A stretch of 8,641 nucleotides of DNA from contig DASTMK010000371.1 in NCBI GenBank assembly GCA_035714225.1, forward strand, positions 1 through 8,641, read 5' to 3'. Within the stretch, counting starts at the first letter, position 1; each line of letters opens with the position of its first letter. The notes beneath the pieces were generated by a model that was not told the origin of the DNA, did not search any database, and was given only the letters and a program-made list of their open reading frames with translations. Positions 6,579 through 8,641 of this stretch are shown here, one piece after another. A program made the translations under genes and the position numbers. The stretch is from CAADGY01 sp035714225 (lineage in GTDB: Bacteria > Acidobacteriota > Terriglobia > Bryobacterales > Bryobacteraceae).

Positions 6579-7490
6579 TCAGTTCCCCAGCACCCGCTCG
6601 AGCACCGCCATTCGCACGACAACCCCGTTCTCCACCTGGTTGAGAATGACACTCCGCTGTGAATCGGCGACTTCCGAAGCGATCTCGCGGCCGCGGTTCA
6701 TCGGCCCGGGGTGCATGACGATTACGTCCGGCTTTGCCACGTTCAGATGCTCCAGCGTCAAGCCGTAGAATTGAAAGTACTCGCTGGCGGGAAAAGCGGC
6801 TTCGTGCTGCCGTTCAAGTTGTACGCGAAGCATCATGACGACATCGGTGTCGCGAATCGCTTCGCGAATATCGTGCGTGAGCGTAACACCCGGTGCGACA
6901 CTCGCGAATTCCGGGGGCAGCAGCGAAGCCGGACCGCAAAGAACGATGTCGGCGCCGAATTTCGATAACAGATAAATGTTAGAGCGTGCGACGCGGCTAT
7001 GGGCGATGTCGCCGATGATCGCGATGCGCATCTTTTCAAGCGAACCGCGGCAGTCGAGTATCGTGCGGGCGTCCAGCAGCGCTTGCGTGGGGTGCTCATG
7101 CGTTCCGTCGCCGGCGTTGACGATCGGCATGTGCAAATGCCTGGCGAGAAAGTGCGGAGCACCGGAGGCCGCGTGCCGCATGACGATGGCATCCGGCCGC
7201 ATCGCCGCCAGCGTGTTCAGCGTGTCCACCAGGCTTTCGCCCTTTGAAACGCTGGACCCGGCGGCGGTGATGGATACGGCATCCGCACCCAGTCTTTTGG
7301 CGGCGATTTCGAAACTGGTGCGGGTACGGGTAGAGGCTTCATAGAAGAGATTGACCACCATCCGCCCGCTCAGGATATCCAATCGTTTGCGAGCCTGACT
7401 TCCCAGGCGCTGAAACTCCTTCGCCCGGGCCAGGATCGCTTCGATCTCGCCGCGCTCCAGGTCTTCAATCCCCAACAATCCGGCGCTCAT
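6579..7490 (-). CDS. pyrB: aspartate carbamoyltransferase catalytic subunit
   Basis: PyrB joins carbamoyl phosphate and L-aspartate to give N-carbamoyl-L-aspartate, the committed step of pyrimidine synthesis. The 303-residue chain has the full set of active-site motifs: STRTRTSFE at 53-61 for carbamoyl phosphate, SVSKGES around Lys83, MRHAASG (Arg105-His106), HEHPTQALLD at 131-140, GDIAHSRVARSN with Arg166, the Arg-Val-Gln aspartate loop at 222-224, and HPGPMNRG at 260-267. The ATG at 7490 follows GGAGG by four bases. No pyrI regulatory subunit is nearby, which fits a PyrR-controlled operon. An active PyrC is encoded two bases downstream, so a PyrB-PyrC complex of the kind known from Aquifex is possible but not shown by the sequence. 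Confidence 0.97.
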   Translation of the reverse strand: MSAGLLGIEDLERGEIEAILARAKEFQRLGSQARKRLDILSGRMVVNLFYEASTRTRTSFEIAAKRLGADAVSITAAGSSVSKGESLVDTLNTLAAMRPDAIVMRHAASGAPHFLARHLHMPIVNAGDGTHEHPTQALLDARTILDCRGSLEKMRIAIIGDIAHSRVARSNIYLLSKFGADIVLCGPASLLPPEFASVAPGVTLTHDIREAIRDTDVVMMLRVQLERQHEAAFPASEYFQFYGLTLEHLNVAKPDVIVMHPGPMNRGREIASEVADSQRSVILNQVENGVVVRMAVLERVLGN

Positions 7491-7502
7491 GCGTCCTCCC
7501 GG

Positions 7503-8054
7503 TCAGGAGATTCTTTCAACGAGCAGAACCTTTTCGCTATCGTCGATCTCCTTGAACTTCACTTCGATAATTTCGTCCGATGTGGTCTGAACTTTGCGGC
7601 CCACGTAACCGGCCTCAATGGGCAGTTCGCGGTGGCCCCGGTCGATCAGCGTCAGAAGTTGAACCCGTGAGGGCCTGCCGTGATCAAACAGCGCGTCGAG
7701 AGCGGCGCGAACGGTGCGTCCCGTGAACAGCACATCGTCGGTCAAAATGACGTCCTTGCCGGTCACCGGGAAGGCGATATCCGTGCCGTTCACGACCGGA
7801 GCGGCCCCGATCGTCGACAGGTCGTCGCGATACAAACTGATATCGAGGATGCCAACCGGGATGTCCCGGTTTTCGAGAGACTGGATTTTTTTTGCCAGCC
7901 GGTATGCAAGCGGGACTCCCCGGCGTTGAATTCCGATGAACGCCAGTTTGTCCAGATCTTGCGTTTTCTCCAGGATTTCGTGTGCCAGCCGAACCAGCGT
8001 CCGATCGATCTCGGAAGCGCTCATGAGTTGAGTCTTCTCGCGAGTGGGCGTCAT
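7503..8054 (-). CDS. pyrR: PyrR, pyrimidine operon regulator / uracil phosphoribosyltransferase
   Basis: PyrR binds pyr mRNA when UMP or UTP is plentiful and lowers expression of the pyrimidine genes; many members also convert uracil and PRPP to UMP. The 183 residues match the family in length and order: EKTQLMSASEIDRTLVRLAHEI at the N-terminus (residues 6-27), GIQRRG at 41-46, SLYRDD at 73-78, the PRPP-binding loop ILTDDVLFTGRT at 103-114, and RGHRELPI at 139-146. The ATG at 8054 is preferred because the family N-terminus begins about here and an in-frame TAA lies 24 bases upstream with no other start between them. There is no recognisable Shine-Dalgarno sequence; the region is instead occupied by hairpins (see leader). 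The gene ends 12 bases before pyrB and is the first clear member of the operon. Confidence 0.96.
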   Translation of the reverse strand: MTPTREKTQLMSASEIDRTLVRLAHEILEKTQDLDKLAFIGIQRRGVPLAYRLAKKIQSLENRDIPVGILDISLYRDDLSTIGAAPVVNGTDIAFPVTGKDVILTDDVLFTGRTVRAALDALFDHGRPSRVQLLTLIDRGHRELPIEAGYVGRKVQTTSDEIIEVKFKEIDDSEKVLLVERIS

Positions 8055-8060
8055 AACTCG
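8041..8060 (-). promoter_or_regulatory. small inverted repeat placing the pyrR start codon in a loop
   Basis: On the minus strand CGAGT (8060-8056) and ACTCG (8045-8041) can pair as a five-base stem around a ten-base loop, TATGACGCCC, that contains the pyrR ATG. Alone it would be weak, but it is adjacent to a stronger leader hairpin and to a start lacking a Shine-Dalgarno site, so a translational control element is possible. Confidence 0.35.
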
Positions 8061-8068
8061 GGCAGTGC

Positions 8069-8096
8069 CAAACGCTTCAGGTTAGCACAGCGTTTG
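8069..8096 (-). promoter_or_regulatory. pyrR leader hairpin, candidate PyrR-binding RNA
   Basis: The minus strand reads CAAACGCT, a 12-base loop (GTGCTAACCTGA), then AGCGTTTG: a perfect eight-base stem whose 3' arm ends 14 bases before the pyrR ATG. The position suits control of ribosome access. The loop shares CCNG with the PyrR binding-loop consensus known from Bacillus, but the rest of that consensus is poor, so direct PyrR binding is only a hypothesis. No U-tract follows, so it is not an intrinsic terminator as written. Confidence 0.45.
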
Positions 8097-8118
8097 AGTG
8101 CCGGGAACCGGGGCACCC
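8096..8118 (-). promoter_or_regulatory. second pyrR leader hairpin, upstream
   Basis: On the minus strand GGGTGCC and GGCACTC pair over seven positions (one G-U) around the nine-base loop CCGGTTCCC. Its 3' arm abuts the next hairpin. The GGCACT element recurs at 8069-8064, so the 5' arm could pair instead with that second copy, which would open an alternative fold of the leader. Confidence 0.4.
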
Positions 8119-8126
8119 ACGCCCCC

Positions 8127-8139
8127 CTTGTCTCAAGGA
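8127..8139 (-). other. five-base inverted repeat over the polyferredoxin stop codon
   Basis: CCTTG-AGA-CAAGG on the minus strand spans the TGA stop at 8133-8135 and is followed by a G-run, not a U-run. It is too short and lacks the tail of an intrinsic terminator, so readthrough into the pyr leader cannot be excluded. Confidence 0.25.
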
Positions 8140-8641
8140 TGGCCGAACTCGTGGGCCCGGGGAATCAGCTCGAAATAGATCGCATCCGCTATCGGCGTAT
8201 GCCAGTAGCCGGCGAGCTGTGCATATGCCACAACGCCGAGAAAAACGGCGCACACGGCAGCCGCCATCGCCCACGCGGGCAGGACGCGTTTGCGGGGCAG
8301 GCTCATATGGAGAGCGTCCTCGGCCGGACACACCGCTACGCACTCCAGGCAGCCGGTGCATTCTACCGATTGGACCGTAATGAGCCGGTCTACCGGCAAC
8401 AGCGAAGGGCAGGCCTTGGCGCATTTAGCGCAGTCGATACAGGTTTCCGGATTGCGGCGGATGCGCGCGGGACTGAAAAATGCCGCCAGACCCATCAACG
8501 CTCCGTACGGGCAGAGATAACGGCACCAGAAGTTCTGTACGAATACCGAGAGAATCACCAGAACCGCCAACGTGATGGCTGAAGTCATTCCAACGAAACG
8601 GAAAAAATTGAGCATCTTCACGTCGGAGATGAGGCCGTATG
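8133..8641 (-). CDS. membrane-bound polyferredoxin (NapH/NosR/CcoG-like 4Fe-4S protein), N-terminus beyond right edge
   Basis: The frame is open to the right edge and continues past the GTG at 8621, so about 169 C-terminal residues are seen and the true start is outside the window. The visible order is: a membrane helix (TSAITLAVLVILSVFVQ), the motif WCRYLCPYGALMG typical of the membrane ferredoxin domain of NapH, NosR and CcoG-type proteins, two 4Fe-4S motifs (CIDCAKCAKACP and CTGCLECVAVCP), a second membrane helix (AWAMAAAVCAVFLGVVAYAQ), and a short polar tail ending EFGHP. Such proteins carry electrons between membrane carriers and redox enzymes. The specific partner cannot be told from this fragment; the first CxxxCP-type half would be expected off the edge. 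It lies 78 bases upstream of pyrR on the same strand and may or may not share its transcript. Confidence 0.87.
   Translation of the reverse strand, partial: YGLISDVKMLNFFRFVGMTSAITLAVLVILSVFVQNFWCRYLCPYGALMGLAAFFSPARIRRNPETCIDCAKCAKACPSLLPVDRLITVQSVECTGCLECVAVCPAEDALHMSLPRKRVLPAWAMAAAVCAVFLGVVAYAQLAGYWHTPIADAIYFELIPRAHEFGHP

Noticed and set aside
8055..8138. A sigma-70 promoter directly ahead of pyrR, using TTGAGA at 8138-8133 as -35
   Set aside because: At 16-18 bases downstream the sequence is CCCCGG-like with no -10 resemblance. The operon promoter is therefore unlocated and may lie inside or upstream of the polyferredoxin gene.
8121..8139. Possible intrinsic terminator after the polyferredoxin gene
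   Set aside because: The stem has only five pairs and is followed by a run of G, not T, on the coding strand.
7680..8582. 300-codon open frame on the plus strand spanning pyrR, its leader and the polyferredoxin
   Set aside because: It lies antisense to two well-supported genes, has low-complexity charged composition, no ribosome site that I can see and no family features.
1..8641. CRISPR array, mobile element ends, tRNA or rRNA, phage or toxin-antitoxin genes
   Set aside because: Reading both strands showed no regularly spaced repeats, transposase or integrase motifs, terminal inverted repeats or RNA gene landmarks. Nearly all bases belong to ordinary genes.

Overview
The window is a gene-dense, GC-rich bacterial chromosomal segment with seven long genes, plus one gene cut at each edge counted among the eight listed here. 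Its style suggests an Acidobacteriota genome of the Solibacter/Bryobacter type: a PIG-L deacetylase, a Tat-exported barrel-like protein, a KduD-type dehydrogenase, and PyrR with PyrB and PyrC. That taxonomic call is an inference from gene content and needs a search. I see no rRNA, tRNA, CRISPR array, insertion sequence, integrase, toxin or phage gene.

Layout, left to right. Positions 1-581 (minus) are the N-terminal part of a secreted PIG-L/LmbE-type deacetylase that runs off the left edge. Positions 648-1619 (minus) encode a twin-arginine exported protein with a probable aldo/keto-reductase-like barrel, lying just upstream of the deacetylase in the same direction. Divergent from this pair, 1718-2488 (plus) encodes a KduD-type short-chain dehydrogenase with a GTG start. 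It converges, with only 15 bases between stop codons, on a long minus-strand cluster.

The minus-strand cluster reads from the right edge: a membrane polyferredoxin C-terminus (8133-8641), a 78-base leader with several inverted repeats, pyrR (7503-8054), pyrB (6579-7490), pyrC (5287-6576) and a large UPF0182 membrane protein (2504-5314). The pyrR-pyrB-pyrC gaps are 12 and 2 bases, and the UPF0182 gene either overlaps pyrC by 28 bases or starts 8 bases after it, so these four look like one transcript. PyrB and PyrC carry out the second and third steps of de novo pyrimidine synthesis, and PyrR is the regulator expected to bind the transcript in response to UMP/UTP. UPF0182 has no established function that I know of, and its tight linkage to pyrC is one of the more interesting points here.

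I did not find a convincing new defence, mobile or secretion system. The parts most worth a second look are the structured pyrR leader, in which the start codon lies in a small hairpin loop; the TTG-started UPF0182 gene at the end of the pyr operon; and the paired Tat-exported and signal-peptide-bearing proteins at the left end.
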